Below, piece by piece: positions 45,577-54,910 of a DNA stretch of 64,000 bases. Under the pieces are notes generated by a model. The model saw nothing but the letters and a program-made list of their open reading frames with translations, searched no databases and was not told where the DNA came from. Where the stretch lies: assembly GCF_003332305.1 (NCBI RefSeq), contig NZ_QOIO01000001.1, forward strand, positions 62,001 to 126,000, read 5' to 3'. Made by a program: the position numbers and the translations under genes. The number at the start of each line of letters is the position of its first letter. The first letter of the stretch is position 1. This stretch comes from Microvirga aerophila. GTDB taxonomy: Bacteria > Pseudomonadota > Alphaproteobacteria > Rhizobiales > Beijerinckiaceae.

Positions 45577-45679
45577 CGCAAATGACGCGCGCATTCCTTG
45601 CATCGTGTCTGCGCTGACGATGTCCTGCATGGTGTGATGGTTCCCGGTCTGACCGGGTGATTCCTAAACGGTCACATCA

Positions 45680-45886
45680 ATGGCTTCTGAAACCTACTAC
45701 ACACCTGAAGAGGCAGCGGAATATCTCCGCTCCTCACCCTCTACTCTTGCCAAGCTGCGGTTGTATGGCGGCGGCCCGGTGTTCACCCGCATTGGACGGG
45801 TGATCCGCTATCGCGGCAGCGACCTCGATCATTGGATGAGCAGTAAGCTGGCGCGCTCGACGTCAGAGGCTCGCCTTGCGGGCTAA
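45680..45886 (+). CDS. Excisionase/AlpA-like helix-turn-helix protein
   Basis: 68 residues of the HTH_17 type: YYTPEEAAEYLRSSPSTLAK then RIGRVIRYRGSDLDHWM. Such winged-helix proteins direct excision or regulate integrase in genomic islands. Situated between the integrase and the replication gene, as usual. Confidence 0.88.
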   Translation: MASETYYTPEEAAEYLRSSPSTLAKLRLYGGGPVFTRIGRVIRYRGSDLDHWMSSKLARSTSEARLAG

Positions 45887-45974
45887 CCTCATTGAACAGG
45901 CAGTCAATCAGCCCTGCCTGCTGCAAAAGAAGAGCCCCAAACGAGGGCTCTCGCGGGGCTCAAGGATAAATCTC

Positions 45975-46175
45975 ATGATCTCTATGCCTACCACAAAGCG
46001 CCCCTCGCGCAAAGCGAAGTCGCGCGCGCCTGACCTGTTCGCCTGGTCTCGCAACACGGAGCTTCTCAAGCATCCTCCTGTCAGCGCAATCACGCGGCGA
46101 GTAAATGTCAGCCCCGCCCTCGCTCTGGTCTTCGCTGAACTAGCTGGCCTGATGCGGGAGACGCGCCATGACTAA
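45975..46175 (+). CDS. Small basic protein of the mobile element
   Basis: 66 residues from ATG 45975 (AAGGA 8 bases upstream). Begins basic (TTKRPSRKAKSRAPDLFAWS) and ends VSPALALVFAELAGLMRETR. Short proteins like this commonly precede DUF3987 genes in alphaproteobacterial islands; role unknown. Overlaps the next gene by 8 bases. Confidence 0.6.
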   Translation: MISMPTTKRPSRKAKSRAPDLFAWSRNTELLKHPPVSAITRRVNVSPALALVFAELAGLMRETRHD

Positions 46176-48609
46176 CGAACAGAACCTTAAGGCAGCCCTT
46201 GAGCTCGCCGCGGCCGGGCTGCCGGTGTTTCCCGTCCGGATTACGTACAATCCAGTGACCCGGAAATTCAACAAACAGCCCTGCATCACGGGTTGGCAGA
46301 CCAAGGCTACAGCTAATGAAGCTGCTGTGCGTCAGTTCTGGGACCTCTTCCCGTATGCGGTTCCAGGAGCGGCTCTCGGTCGTTCGGGGCTCGTTGTGCT
46401 CGATGCCGATCGGCACGGTGGGCCTGATGGCGTCAGCGCCTTTCACGAGCTTGCAGCACGCTATGGCCTGCCGAAGGGCGTGATTCGCATCAAAACCGCA
46501 GGATCCGGTGAGCACTGGGTGTTCCGTAATCTCGCAAATGATCCCCTCGGCAATGGCGAGGGCGTGCTGCCGGGCGGCATCAACATGCGCGGACATGGCG
46601 GCTTCATCGTGGCTCCAGGGTCCGTCCGGCCTGACGGAGAGCGCTGGCGTGAGCCTGATGGCGGCCTGCGGCTCGGCTCCTCATTCGTAGCTGGAACAAT
46701 CCCTGAGATCCCGCACTGGTTGGTGGACCTGATCCGCTCCCACAAGGCATTGGACAGGGAGTTGCCGAACGACCAACCGATTCAGCCAGAGCAACCGGCA
46801 GTAACGGAGCGAGAACGGTCGTACGCAGCCCGTGCTCTGGAGTGCGAGTGTACCCGTGTACGTCAGGCCGCGCGCGGCACCCGCAACGAGATCCTCAACA
46901 AAGCCGCGTTCGCGCTTGGCAGAATGGCGGGCGCGGGCTGGATTGAGCCGGATCTGGTCCACTCGAGCCTGTTCACGGCAGCTCAGGACTGCAGTCTGGT
47001 ACGCGACGACGGTGCGAGCGCGGCGCGCAAGACAACCGACAGCGGACTGGCGGCAGGCATGAGTGAGCCCCGTGCTCCCCTGCCCGACCGGGGTTTTGGC
47101 ACAATTGGCACAATTGGCACACGTGCAGAGAGCGTGTGGAGCGAGCCCGAGCTGTCCTATCTCGGCTCCGGTCGCTCCCAGCCGGTGCCTTTCCCGGTCG
47201 AACTCCTGGGCTCTTCCTGGGGCAACTGGTGTCAGGCTCATGCCCAAGCCCGCTGCGTGCCAGTTGACTATGTCGCGGCGGGCCTCCTCGCCAGTGCGTC
47301 GGCGCTGATTGGTAATGCCCGCTGGGCAATGGCGGGACCCGAGTGGCGGGAGCCCTCGGTGCTGTGGCTGACAGTGGTCGGCTCGCCCAGTGCGGGCAAG
47401 AGCCCAGGCCTCGACCCGGTCCTCGCGATCATACGGCAGATCGAGCGGAGCGCCATCGAGGCGCTCCGGCCGGAGCGAGAGGCCTACCACGAAGCGCTCG
47501 AACTCGCCCGGGCCAGACAGGCGGATTGGCAAGCCAAGGTCCGGGAAGCTCTGAAGAAGGACGACGTCCCACTAGCCCGTCCGGCCGATGCCGTCGAACC
47601 CGAGCCCGTTCCCCTGCCCCGCCTCATGGTGGGCGACACCACCCCGGAGAAGCTCGGCACCATTCTCCGGGACAATCCCAAAGGGGTTCTGCTCAACCGC
47701 GACGAGATTGCTGGCTGGCTTGGCTCCTTCGGCCGCTATTCCTCCGCCGGAGGCGGCGAGCGCGCCATGTGGCTCGAAGCCTATGGCGGGCGTGTCTACA
47801 CCATCGACCGGCAGAAGGATCCCGAGCCGATCATCATTCCGCACCTGTCTGTTCCGGTATTGGGCGGCGCGCAACCGGACAAGCTGCGCCTGATCACCGG
47901 CGGCGACGATGACGGCTTTGCGGCCCGCATTCTGTGGTGCTGGCCGGAGCCGGTCAGTGGCTTTCGCTTGGCTCGTGCTCCGGTCGATGGAAAGGCGCAG
48001 GAGGAGGCGCTGAGACGCCTGCATGGACTTGCCATGACCCAGGGCGAGCACGGGACTATGCAGCCCAGCCATGTGCCTGTCAGTGACACGGCGGCCGCTC
48101 ACTTCGAAGCTTACGGATCTGAGGTGAAGGTGCGAGCGAACGGAGCCTCGGGGCTGCTCGCGGGGGCTTTGGGCAAGGCGACCGGGCAGGTGCTGCGTTT
48201 AGCTCTAGTGCTGGAGTATCTCGGCTGGTGCGAGGCCACATTCCGGACTGAGCCATCAAAGATCGGCGAGACCGCGATGCTCTCAGCCATCGGGCTAATC
48301 GACGGTTACTTCCTGCCGATGGCACGCCGGGTGTTTGGAGAGGCCGCCATTCCGGAGGAGGAGCGTCGGGCCATGGAGCTGGCCCGCTGGATCAGCGAGA
48401 TGCGGCCGGAGCGGTTCAACGCCCGCAAAGTCCGGCGCCAGATCGGAGGTCTGCTGCGGGAAGCCAAGCATATGGCGCAGGCGTGCGAGGTGCTGGTCCA
48501 GGCCGAGTGGATCCGCCCCGTTGCAGTGTCGTCAGCCTCAAGCGGCGGGCGGGCCCCTTCCGACTATGAAGTGAATCCCTCGCTTCTCGCAAGGGCGGAA
48601 GTGGCATGA
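46168..48609 (+). CDS. PrimPol-DUF3987 replication protein
   Basis: 813 residues. N-terminal bifunctional primase/polymerase domain (about 5-200) with the catalytic VVLDADRH (Asp79, Asp81) and the GSGEHWVFR and GGFIVAPGS motifs. DUF3987 helicase-like region from about 340: a P-loop-like GSPSAGKSPGL at about 410, GDTTPEKLGTILRDNPKGVL, NRDEIAGWLGSFGRY, then ending with a winged C-terminal part. It probably starts replication of the excised element. Residues 309-317 (GTIGTIGT) are encoded by a tandem 9-bp array. Confidence 0.9.
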   Translation: MTNEQNLKAALELAAAGLPVFPVRITYNPVTRKFNKQPCITGWQTKATANEAAVRQFWDLFPYAVPGAALGRSGLVVLDADRHGGPDGVSAFHELAARYGLPKGVIRIKTAGSGEHWVFRNLANDPLGNGEGVLPGGINMRGHGGFIVAPGSVRPDGERWREPDGGLRLGSSFVAGTIPEIPHWLVDLIRSHKALDRELPNDQPIQPEQPAVTERERSYAARALECECTRVRQAARGTRNEILNKAAFALGRMAGAGWIEPDLVHSSLFTAAQDCSLVRDDGASAARKTTDSGLAAGMSEPRAPLPDRGFGTIGTIGTRAESVWSEPELSYLGSGRSQPVPFPVELLGSSWGNWCQAHAQARCVPVDYVAAGLLASASALIGNARWAMAGPEWREPSVLWLTVVGSPSAGKSPGLDPVLAIIRQIERSAIEALRPEREAYHEALELARARQADWQAKVREALKKDDVPLARPADAVEPEPVPLPRLMVGDTTPEKLGTILRDNPKGVLLNRDEIAGWLGSFGRYSSAGGGERAMWLEAYGGRVYTIDRQKDPEPIIIPHLSVPVLGGAQPDKLRLITGGDDDGFAARILWCWPEPVSGFRLARAPVDGKAQEEALRRLHGLAMTQGEHGTMQPSHVPVSDTAAAHFEAYGSEVKVRANGASGLLAGALGKATGQVLRLALVLEYLGWCEATFRTEPSKIGETAMLSAIGLIDGYFLPMARRVFGEAAIPEEERRAMELARWISEMRPERFNARKVRRQIGGLLREAKHMAQACEVLVQAEWIRPVAVSSASSGGRAPSDYEVNPSLLARAEVA
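47096..47122 (+). repeat. Three tandem 9-bp units (TTGGCACAA) inside the primase gene
   Basis: TTGGCACAA, TTGGCACAA, TTGGCACAC in a row. The same unit recurs as two opposed arrays at 48671-48756. They read in frame as GT/IGT repeats, in a linker between PrimPol and DUF3987, where sequence constraint should be low. Iteron-like; the function is inferred. Confidence 0.75.
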
Positions 48610-49217
48610 GCCCTTGGCTTGCCAAAGCCCGAGCGACGCGCGCTCACGTTGGTTTCGACTGCGCGGGAGCGTGTGCCAATTGTGCCAAATGTGCCAAAAC
48701 CTCCCAATCGGCAGCAGCAGAAGGGGGTTTTGGCACAAACGGCACAATTGGCACAGTCTCTGAAGTGCCTGCGGATGAGATCTGGAGCCGGTTCGACTGG
48801 ATCACGCAAAGGCTCGTGGAGGAGTATGGCCGGGACCTTGCGACTGCACAGCGTGATGGACTGTCCATTCTCAAGGCACAGTTGCTGAACGACCTGCGGC
48901 TTGCTCCGATACAAGTCGATACCCACCGCTGCTTTGTCTGCGGCGGGATCGACACACCCACTCACGTGCTGGTGCCTGTGCTGACCGCCCGGCGTGACAC
49001 CCCGCTATGGCTGCATCTTGAGCCTTGCCATCATGAGCACCAGAGGCGTCGATCCAAAGAGGTCGATGAGCTTCTCCGCTGGGCACGGTCCCCAACCACC
49101 CCGAGCGCCAATACGGCAGAGGACCCGTCAAGGGAGGGGGCAATCAAAACTCTACACCTCTTCACGAAAGACCGGCGGTCACAGTCGCACACGCGACGCC
49201 GCAAAATTCGAAGCTGA
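48606..49217 (+). CDS. Cys-rich hypothetical protein of the mobile element
   Basis: 203 residues; ATG overlaps the primase stop (ATGA). Possible zinc-binding parts: CANCAKCAK at 22-30, HRCFVCGG at about 107-114 and PCHHEHQRR at about 140-148. The N-terminal 60 residues are encoded by the inverted 9-bp arrays and may have little structural role. Coupled to the primase gene, hence perhaps a replication helper. Family not recognised. Confidence 0.6.
   Translation: MSPWLAKARATRAHVGFDCAGACANCAKCAKTSQSAAAEGGFGTNGTIGTVSEVPADEIWSRFDWITQRLVEEYGRDLATAQRDGLSILKAQLLNDLRLAPIQVDTHRCFVCGGIDTPTHVLVPVLTARRDTPLWLHLEPCHHEHQRRRSKEVDELLRWARSPTTPSANTAEDPSREGAIKTLHLFTKDRRSQSHTRRRKIRS
48671..48756. repeat. Opposed 9-bp arrays forming a 29-bp inverted repeat
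   Basis: Left arm: three units of (G/T/A)TGTGCCAA at 48671-48697. Right arm: TTGGCACAA, ACGGCACAA, TTGGCACAG at 48730-48756. The arms 48673-48701 and 48726-48754 are complementary at 26 of 29 positions around a 24-base spacer, so the region can form a long hairpin or cruciform. The unit is shared with 47096. Candidate origin or regulator-binding site of the element. Confidence 0.7.
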
Positions 49218-49232
49218 TCTTGGAACAACCCC

Positions 49233-49538
49233 ATGAACACCCGTGACCAGCGCCACTGTGGCGCAAAGACCCGCTCTGGCGCGCCGTGCAGGCGTTCGCC
49301 GGCTCAGGGCAAGGCGAGATGCCGTCTCCATGGCGGAGCGCTTGGCAGCGGCGCGCCGTGCGGCAAACGCAATGGCAACTGGAAGGGCGGCCGGTACAGC
49401 CGGGTGGCCACGCCCGAGCAGCGAAGGACGGCCTGGCAAGAGTACTGGGCCGCTAAGCGGGCTCAAAGAGCCACAGCCGCGGCCGACATTTCGGACGTTC
49501 TGGATTTGGAGCTACGGACCCTGTGGCCGCTGGAGTAA
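49233..49538 (+). CDS. HGG-motif zinc-binding small protein
   Basis: 101 residues. CGAKTRSGAPCRRSPAQGKA then RCRLHGGALGSGAPCGKRNG is the HGGxTG-type motif (C-x8-C…C-x2-H) common in phage and island proteins, probably a small zinc fold. C-terminal helix of TPEQRRTAWQEYWAAKRAQR type. Ends the recognisable gene set of the element. Confidence 0.75.
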   Translation: MNTRDQRHCGAKTRSGAPCRRSPAQGKARCRLHGGALGSGAPCGKRNGNWKGGRYSRVATPEQRRTAWQEYWAAKRAQRATAAADISDVLDLELRTLWPLE

Positions 49539-50084
49539 ACACTGATGATGCCCGAAGCTACCCGGCGCACGCGCTCCTCCGATGGACAGCTGTTGCCCAT
49601 TCGCGTTCGCGTCGAACGTGTTCTCAGTCCACTGAGAAGGGGCTTCAGAGCCGTCGGCACCCCAACACGACTGTAAGCTGGCTTCGAGGTTTGAGGCTGA
49701 TCGCTGTGCCAAGGCGTCGACCTGCTATCAACATGTTCGGCCTCTTTGAGTGCTGAATCCCAGCTGCGCGTCTTATCGATGGAATAGCGTAAGTCACGAC
49801 GCAGCCGCCACAGAGGACCACATGACGGTCGCCTTCATGCAGCGCAGCGAGGACCCCATGCGCTGCCTTGCCGACGTTCCAGGGTTATCCCGAAGACGAT
49901 GAACTGACAAGATTACGCAAGACAAGGCGTGGCAGACGGCTGACACAAGTGTCCCATAAAGGTGACAGACTCAGCTAAACGTCAGGCAATCGTCTACCTC
50001 CAAAGATTTAGCTCGTGACAAGCCAATGGTTCCACTCGATCTTAGCCGTCCGATGTGCCTCCAGGGCGATGACACCAAGCCGGA
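49539..50084. other. Stretch without a convincing gene
   Basis: About 550 bases with short overlapping frames on both strands, none with a credible start or family. No attachment-site copy of the tRNA-Lys fragment is visible. Confidence 0.4.
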
Positions 50085-50744
50085 ATGCTGGAACGGATGG
50101 AAAATATGCTTCAAGCAAAAGAAAATATACTTAATGAAACCGAAGAGCAGTGCGAGATCCTGGCTCGCTTGGTGGAACAAGCTCAAACCTTCCTGTCGAC
50201 TGCGGAAGGGGCGCTCTCCGAGACTATCAGTGATGTCATCGAGGAAAGCCTGGCACGGGGGTGGATCTTTTCAGGATCCTTGCACGACCTGATCTCAGAA
50301 ATGGATGTTCGGCTGGAGGCCTTCTCCATCGATGAGCTGGCCCAAGTCTTCGACTTCGAAGAGGTGCAGGTCTGGGCCAATACCACCAGATCAATCCCCA
50401 CCACCGCCAACAATGCCGTTGCCATCCGCAACGCGGCCTTTCTCCTGATCCAGCTCAAAGCCATGGGCTTCAGGATCGACGATACTCTGCTCAGCTCCCG
50501 CGTGAGACCCGCTCTCGAGAAGAAGCGATTTCTCGTCGGCCGCGAGTTCTACGTCTACTGGCAGCAGGAACTGGAGGCGAAGCGCGAGGCCTTTGTCCTG
50601 TACTGCGCGCCAGTCTCTCCGGTGTCGGAGGTCAGTGAAGCCCGTCTGCCCCTCGGTCACACCATGCGCATCATCCATGAGGGAGAGCGCACCATCGGGG
50701 TCGAGGTGACGCCGCCACCTTCGAGCAAGGCCGGTGCCGCCTAG
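50085..50744 (+). CDS. Hypothetical coiled-coil protein
   Basis: 219 residues; a start is possible at any of three early Met codons (TTG/ATG, MLERMENMLQ). N-terminal 60 residues look coiled coil (AKENILNETEEQCEILARLV), then a mixed domain (FSIDELAQVFDFEEVQVWAN, ending VEVTPPPSSKAGAA). Family not recognised. Its codon use resembles the chromosomal genes, and it may be element cargo or a host gene at the border. Confidence 0.55.
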   Translation: MLERMENMLQAKENILNETEEQCEILARLVEQAQTFLSTAEGALSETISDVIEESLARGWIFSGSLHDLISEMDVRLEAFSIDELAQVFDFEEVQVWANTTRSIPTTANNAVAIRNAAFLLIQLKAMGFRIDDTLLSSRVRPALEKKRFLVGREFYVYWQQELEAKREAFVLYCAPVSPVSEVSEARLPLGHTMRIIHEGERTIGVEVTPPPSSKAGAA

Positions 50745-51573
50745 GGGAAGGAGAGGTGCCGAGGTCGCCCGTTCCGCCGAGGTCTGTGCGGAAGTTTAGC
50801 GGCAACCTCTGTTCCGATCAGCTGGGATCCGGCGAAGCAGCGTGAGAAGCGAGGCGGGTTCAGGCGGGGATCAAGGTCAGCGTGAGGATGGCCTTGGAGT
50901 CCGGCTGCATGGCCAGCATCACCTTTGCAGCAGATGAGCCCCCTGAACATAAGCGGTCTGACCGGCCCGGTACTGCTCGAGGACGAGCACCGCAAGCGGA
51001 GTTGGTTCGGACGCTGACCCGTTCCGAGGCTGAACCCGGTGCGCGGCGTTGATGGCGGACAATGCGAGACGTGCTGGCCTGTGAAGGCATCAGGCCGCCA
51101 GTTGCTTATCGGTCAAGCTTGTATTTCTGCACGCGAGCAGTGACACGTTGGTGTCTCGATAAAGCTTCAAGTGACTCATTCGGCTTACCGGTGTTTTATA
51201 GCCCCTTCTCATCAGGAACGTCTGGTTCTCCGTTGTAAATCGGCTCAGAAACGTTAACCCCTGCCAGACCTAGCGCACCTTGTTGAGCATGCGAAGGAAA
51301 GCCAACGACAGAGGGGTCATAAGCGGCGGCGATCGTGACCCTCTCGGATCGAGAAAAACCGCAAGCCGCTCAGAAGTTTGGGCCAAGCGAGAGACATGGT
51401 CTGGGTTCAATGCCGAATGACAGGTTTGGCTCTATCGAAGACAGCCTTGGAGCATGCAGGATGCGGGAACGATCCTTAACCAATCGGGAGCGGGGCTTGT
51501 CGAAAACTTTGGCGAGGTAATCCATCCGGAAGCTCTTCGGCTGCTCGTACAGCGGATACTGCCGTCACATTGT
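50745..51573. other. Long stretch without a convincing gene
   Basis: About 830 bases. On the minus strand near 50860-50900 the text LAMQPDSKAILTLTLIPA could be a worn protein end; nothing else is recognisable. This may contain the right border of the element, but I see no tRNA copy or direct repeat. Confidence 0.35.
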
Positions 51574-52581
51574 TTAGACGGTTTCCCAGGCCTTCGATTT
51601 CTCGGATCGAAAAAGCGCATCAAGAACTCGCATGTTCATAACCGCGTCGGCCATCGGAAACTCAAGGCTGCTCCCCTCCAGGATCGCGCGGGAGAACGCA
51701 TCCCCCTGATGCTGATAATGGTCAGCGGGAGGAAACTCCTCCGTCTCGGCCCCGCCGCCAATCAGATCCCGCCCGTCGTCGAACACGATGCGGGTCGGCT
51801 GGTCGCGCTTGGGGTTGAAAGGCACCTGGACCTCCAGGCGACCTTTTGTGCCGACAATTTGTACCCACTGGGTTGGCACAAGCTGGGTTGCGCAGGTGAA
51901 CGCCAGATGCTGTCCACCGGAGAACTCGGCAAGACCGCTCGCCAGCCGGTCCGTACGCAGGACCGGGTCCCGGTCGAACACGCCGATCACCCGCTCCGGA
52001 TCGGCGCCGAAGATATAGCGAGCAGTCGCGACCGCATAGCACCCGACGTCGTAGAGGCCGCCGCCGCCAATCTCGGCTTGATTGCGGATGTTGCCAGGGT
52101 CAGTCAGATGATACGAGAAGAAGGTCTGGACGGCCCGGACATCGCCAAGACGTCCGCTCCTTGCGATCTCGCGTGCCCGCTGCCATTGCGGATGGAAGCG
52201 AACCATGAAGGCCTCGGCAACCAGCTTGCCGGCCTTCGCCTGAGCCGTCTCAATCTGATAGGCCTCCTCCGCATTAAGGGCAATGGGTTTCTCGCAAAGG
52301 ACATGCTTACCCGCCTCCAGCGCCTTGATGGTCAAGGGAGCGTGGAGGTGGTTGGGTAGCGGATTGTAAACGGCATCGATCTCGGGATCGGCTAGCAAGG
52401 CTTCATAGGAGCCGTAGACCTTCGGGATCCCGAATTCCGCCGCGGCGTCCCGCGCCCGCTGCCAGTCTCGGGACGCAATGGCCACGACGTCCGTCAACTT
52501 GCCATTCTTCATCGCCGGGATCACGTGCACGCGGGCGATCTTAGCTGGGCTCAGGATTCCCCATCTGACTTTCTTCGACAC
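51574..52581 (-). CDS. Gfo/Idh/MocA-family oxidoreductase
   Basis: 335 residues from GTG 52581 (AAGGAA 6 bases upstream). N-terminal Rossmann fold with WGILSPAKIARVHVIPAM, substrate and cofactor motif GKHVLCEKPIALNAEEAYQI (EKP lysine), C-terminal alpha/beta domain with GGGLYDVGCYAV. NAD(P)-dependent sugar or cyclitol dehydrogenase; substrate unknown. Neighbours are a VOC gene and an AGE-type epimerase. Confidence 0.9.
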   Translation of the reverse strand: MSKKVRWGILSPAKIARVHVIPAMKNGKLTDVVAIASRDWQRARDAAAEFGIPKVYGSYEALLADPEIDAVYNPLPNHLHAPLTIKALEAGKHVLCEKPIALNAEEAYQIETAQAKAGKLVAEAFMVRFHPQWQRAREIARSGRLGDVRAVQTFFSYHLTDPGNIRNQAEIGGGGLYDVGCYAVATARYIFGADPERVIGVFDRDPVLRTDRLASGLAEFSGGQHLAFTCATQLVPTQWVQIVGTKGRLEVQVPFNPKRDQPTRIVFDDGRDLIGGGAETEEFPPADHYQHQGDAFSRAILEGSSLEFPMADAVMNMRVLDALFRSEKSKAWETV

Positions 52582-52645
52582 GCGAGTTCCTTCCTTTTTT
52601 GACGTGGAGCCCAAGTGCTTCGTTCAAAGCTGAGCCCCGACGGCG

Positions 52646-53026
52646 CTACAGTTCGTAGAGTTCGAGCGGACGACCATCAGGATCGGCAAAGGAGACGAAG
52701 CGCTTGCCTGTGTACTCTTTGGTCCGGATTGGCTCGACCGTAACCTCAAGGCTCTTCAGGCGCGTTATGACTGGCTCCAGCGCTGCGACCGAAAATGCGA
52801 GATGACGGAGTCCGCAGGCCTCCGGCCGCGATGGCCGTGCTGGTGGTGATGGAAACGAGAAGAGTTCGATCTAGGCCATGCCCACCTGCAGATCACACTT
52901 CCATGACTGTCGTTCTGGACGCCAAGCCTCGCCGATCACCGGCAACGCCAGGACCTCGGAATAGAAGTGCTTCGACCGCTCGTAATCCAAGCAGATGACC
53001 GCAACATGGTTCACAGCATCCAACAT
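52646..53026 (-). pseudogene. YaeR-like VOC (glyoxalase-fold) protein gene with in-frame TAG
   Basis: ATG 53026 with AGGAG, frame MLDAVNHVAVICLDYERSKH, SWKCDLQVGMA, then TAG (52871-52873, codon 52), then IELFSFPSPPARPSRPEACG, LRHLAFSV and FADPDGRPLELYEL to TAG 52646. Apart from the one stop, all 126 codons match the family (typically QIELFSFP), so CAG-to-TAG is the simplest reading. Metal ligands (His7, Glu of IELF, His of LRHLAF, Glu of LELYE) are all encoded. Confidence 0.85.
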
Positions 53027-53347
53027 CGGTATCTCCTGGGATTGCCCGGATCAGTCATTGCAGCAAAGCAAGCTGCAGGATTTCTAAAGGGAAGCAACTG
53101 CCGTGTCCTCCACGGTTTCTGATCCAGCCCGTGCAGCGCTCGTTCCGGTGTCGGTACTGAAGCAGGGAAGTGGAAATCCCGTCTAAGGCCCGATGCAGAG
53201 GTCAATGATAAGCTCCTGGTTCAATGTACCGGCCAAAGGTCGTCTGAAATTATACACGATGCCAAGGCAACCCTTAACGGGGTTATCGAACGGCTTGTTT
53301 GACCCCCTCCCGAATGTCCTGTGCATGGCCGGAGCATTGCAAACGCA

Positions 53348-54523
53348 CTAAAGCCGTATCTGTTCTGCTCCCTTGGCTGAGGGATCCAAGCGCATGTATT
53401 CCGCGAGGCAGAGGGTGAGATGGTAAAGGACGCGAGTGGGTACCGTGTCGGCCATGTGTTCGCCTTCAGGCGACAGTCGGTTGATCCACAGCGGACCGTT
53501 ATCTGGGATATGGTGGCGGAAAAGAGCTTCGAGAAATTCCGAGGCGTCGGAGAAACTCGCGCCGACAAATTCATGGCGGGCCAGAGCTGCCTTGACCGCC
53601 TCCGTCTGTGGCCAGAGCAACATCGCTGGGTCGAGCACAAGTCCGTCCGCGTCCATCACCTCAATCACCAGACCTTGATCGTTAATCCCGGACCGACGGG
53701 TGCTTGCAAATAGACGCTCTGCTTCCTCAGTAAGATTGTCACCTGTCAGCCGTTGATGATGAAGAAGCAGCCAAACCCACTCCATATGATGGCCCGGCTC
53801 ACGGATCCGGCCGGGCGCTCCAGCGGCCGGCGACAGATCCTCATTCAGGTACTCCCGCAGACTGCCTGTCGCTGGATCGTAGAACCGGTCCCGGAACAGG
53901 CGAATGATAGCTGCGGCATGGTCGAGCCAAAAGGTCTCACCCGTCGCGTCGTATAGCGCGTGCATCGCCTCCAGCAGGTGCATATGCGGGTTCTGCCGTC
54001 GTGGGAGGCTTCGCTCCACGTTCTCGTGCCAACCACCGTGAATTGGATCCAAAAGGTCGTTTCCCAGGAACTCTATCGTGTGGTGAGCTCGTCGCACAGC
54101 GGCGCGATCGCCCGTGGCCTTATACCACCATGCCAAACCAAAGAGAACAAACGCCTGGTCATAGAGATCGAACACCTCGAGTGACTGTACGCGAGCCCCT
54201 TCCTGTGCCGCCGTGAACCAACCTCCCTGCTGAGTCAGGAGGTGACGCTCCATAAACGTCTTGGCGTGCGTCGCTGCTGTGAGCGCCCATGTCTCTTTAC
54301 TCAGCACGTAGGCGTGGCTGAACACATACAGCAGGCGAGCCTGAACGAGGCAGGACTTGGATGCTGTTCTCAGGGGCTCGCCGGCGACAGTGAGTTCACT
54401 GAAGAACCCACCGTCTTGCTCGTCGAGCGCTCGCTCGGCCCAAAAAGGCAGTAACGTTTCCAGGAGAAATGTGCGTTGATCTGGCATCAGGCGGCTTGAG
54501 GTATTCTGTAAAGAGGCATTCAC
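53348..54523 (-). CDS. AGE-family sugar epimerase/isomerase
   Basis: About 391 residues. I favour GTG 54523 (GGAG 8 bases upstream); ATG 54487 (MPDQRTFLL) is the alternative, and the frame is open to 54586. (alpha/alpha)6-barrel of the N-acylglucosamine 2-epimerase family: ALDEQDGGFF, FDLYDQAFVLFGLAWWY, QNPHMHLLEAMHALYDATGE, EPGHHMEWVWLLL, with the usual catalytic His pairs. Members interconvert mannose/glucose/fructose or N-acyl sugars. Substrate not clear. Confidence 0.88.
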   Translation of the reverse strand: MNASLQNTSSRLMPDQRTFLLETLLPFWAERALDEQDGGFFSELTVAGEPLRTASKSCLVQARLLYVFSHAYVLSKETWALTAATHAKTFMERHLLTQQGGWFTAAQEGARVQSLEVFDLYDQAFVLFGLAWWYKATGDRAAVRRAHHTIEFLGNDLLDPIHGGWHENVERSLPRRQNPHMHLLEAMHALYDATGETFWLDHAAAIIRLFRDRFYDPATGSLREYLNEDLSPAAGAPGRIREPGHHMEWVWLLLHHQRLTGDNLTEEAERLFASTRRSGINDQGLVIEVMDADGLVLDPAMLLWPQTEAVKAALARHEFVGASFSDASEFLEALFRHHIPDNGPLWINRLSPEGEHMADTVPTRVLYHLTLCLAEYMRLDPSAKGAEQIRL

Positions 54524-54910
54524 TGTGCCATCTCCGGTCCATGTTTTGGAGGGAAAAGTAGACGCGCCGGCATAGAATAGCTGCAATCAAGATGAAGAAG
54601 GGCAGCAGGATCTGTAGTGAACGTCGCACATGACATGGTGCAGGAGTATCCTACCGATGCCTCTCGAGAACACCAAGTACTGTGTAAGTCAGGATTTGAT
54701 TCGTCAGACAGTACTCGCTCGAACTGCGCCCGGTACGACAAGTGCAATGTTTCCTTGATCGAGCCCCCGCCGCTCAAAACAGGAGCCCGAGCATAGGGGC
54801 CCCCGGTTCATTGCAAGCTGCCGCGATGCGCAGCACTAACATTAAACCCGAAACTTGCAATGGAGACATGGCTTGACCTGGTGTTTACGGGCTTACTGCC
54901 GAAAACCCAT
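54524..54910. other. Intergenic stretch
   Basis: Between the epimerase and the acyl-CoA dehydrogenase end. Short frames only, no family recognised, no clear terminator. Confidence 0.4.

Noticed and set aside
47096-48756. CRISPR-like array
   Set aside because: Units are 9 bp and directly adjacent without spacers; no cas genes nearby.
52861-52998. A frameshift in the VOC gene
   Set aside because: Both sides of the break are in the same frame; the only lesion is the TAG codon.
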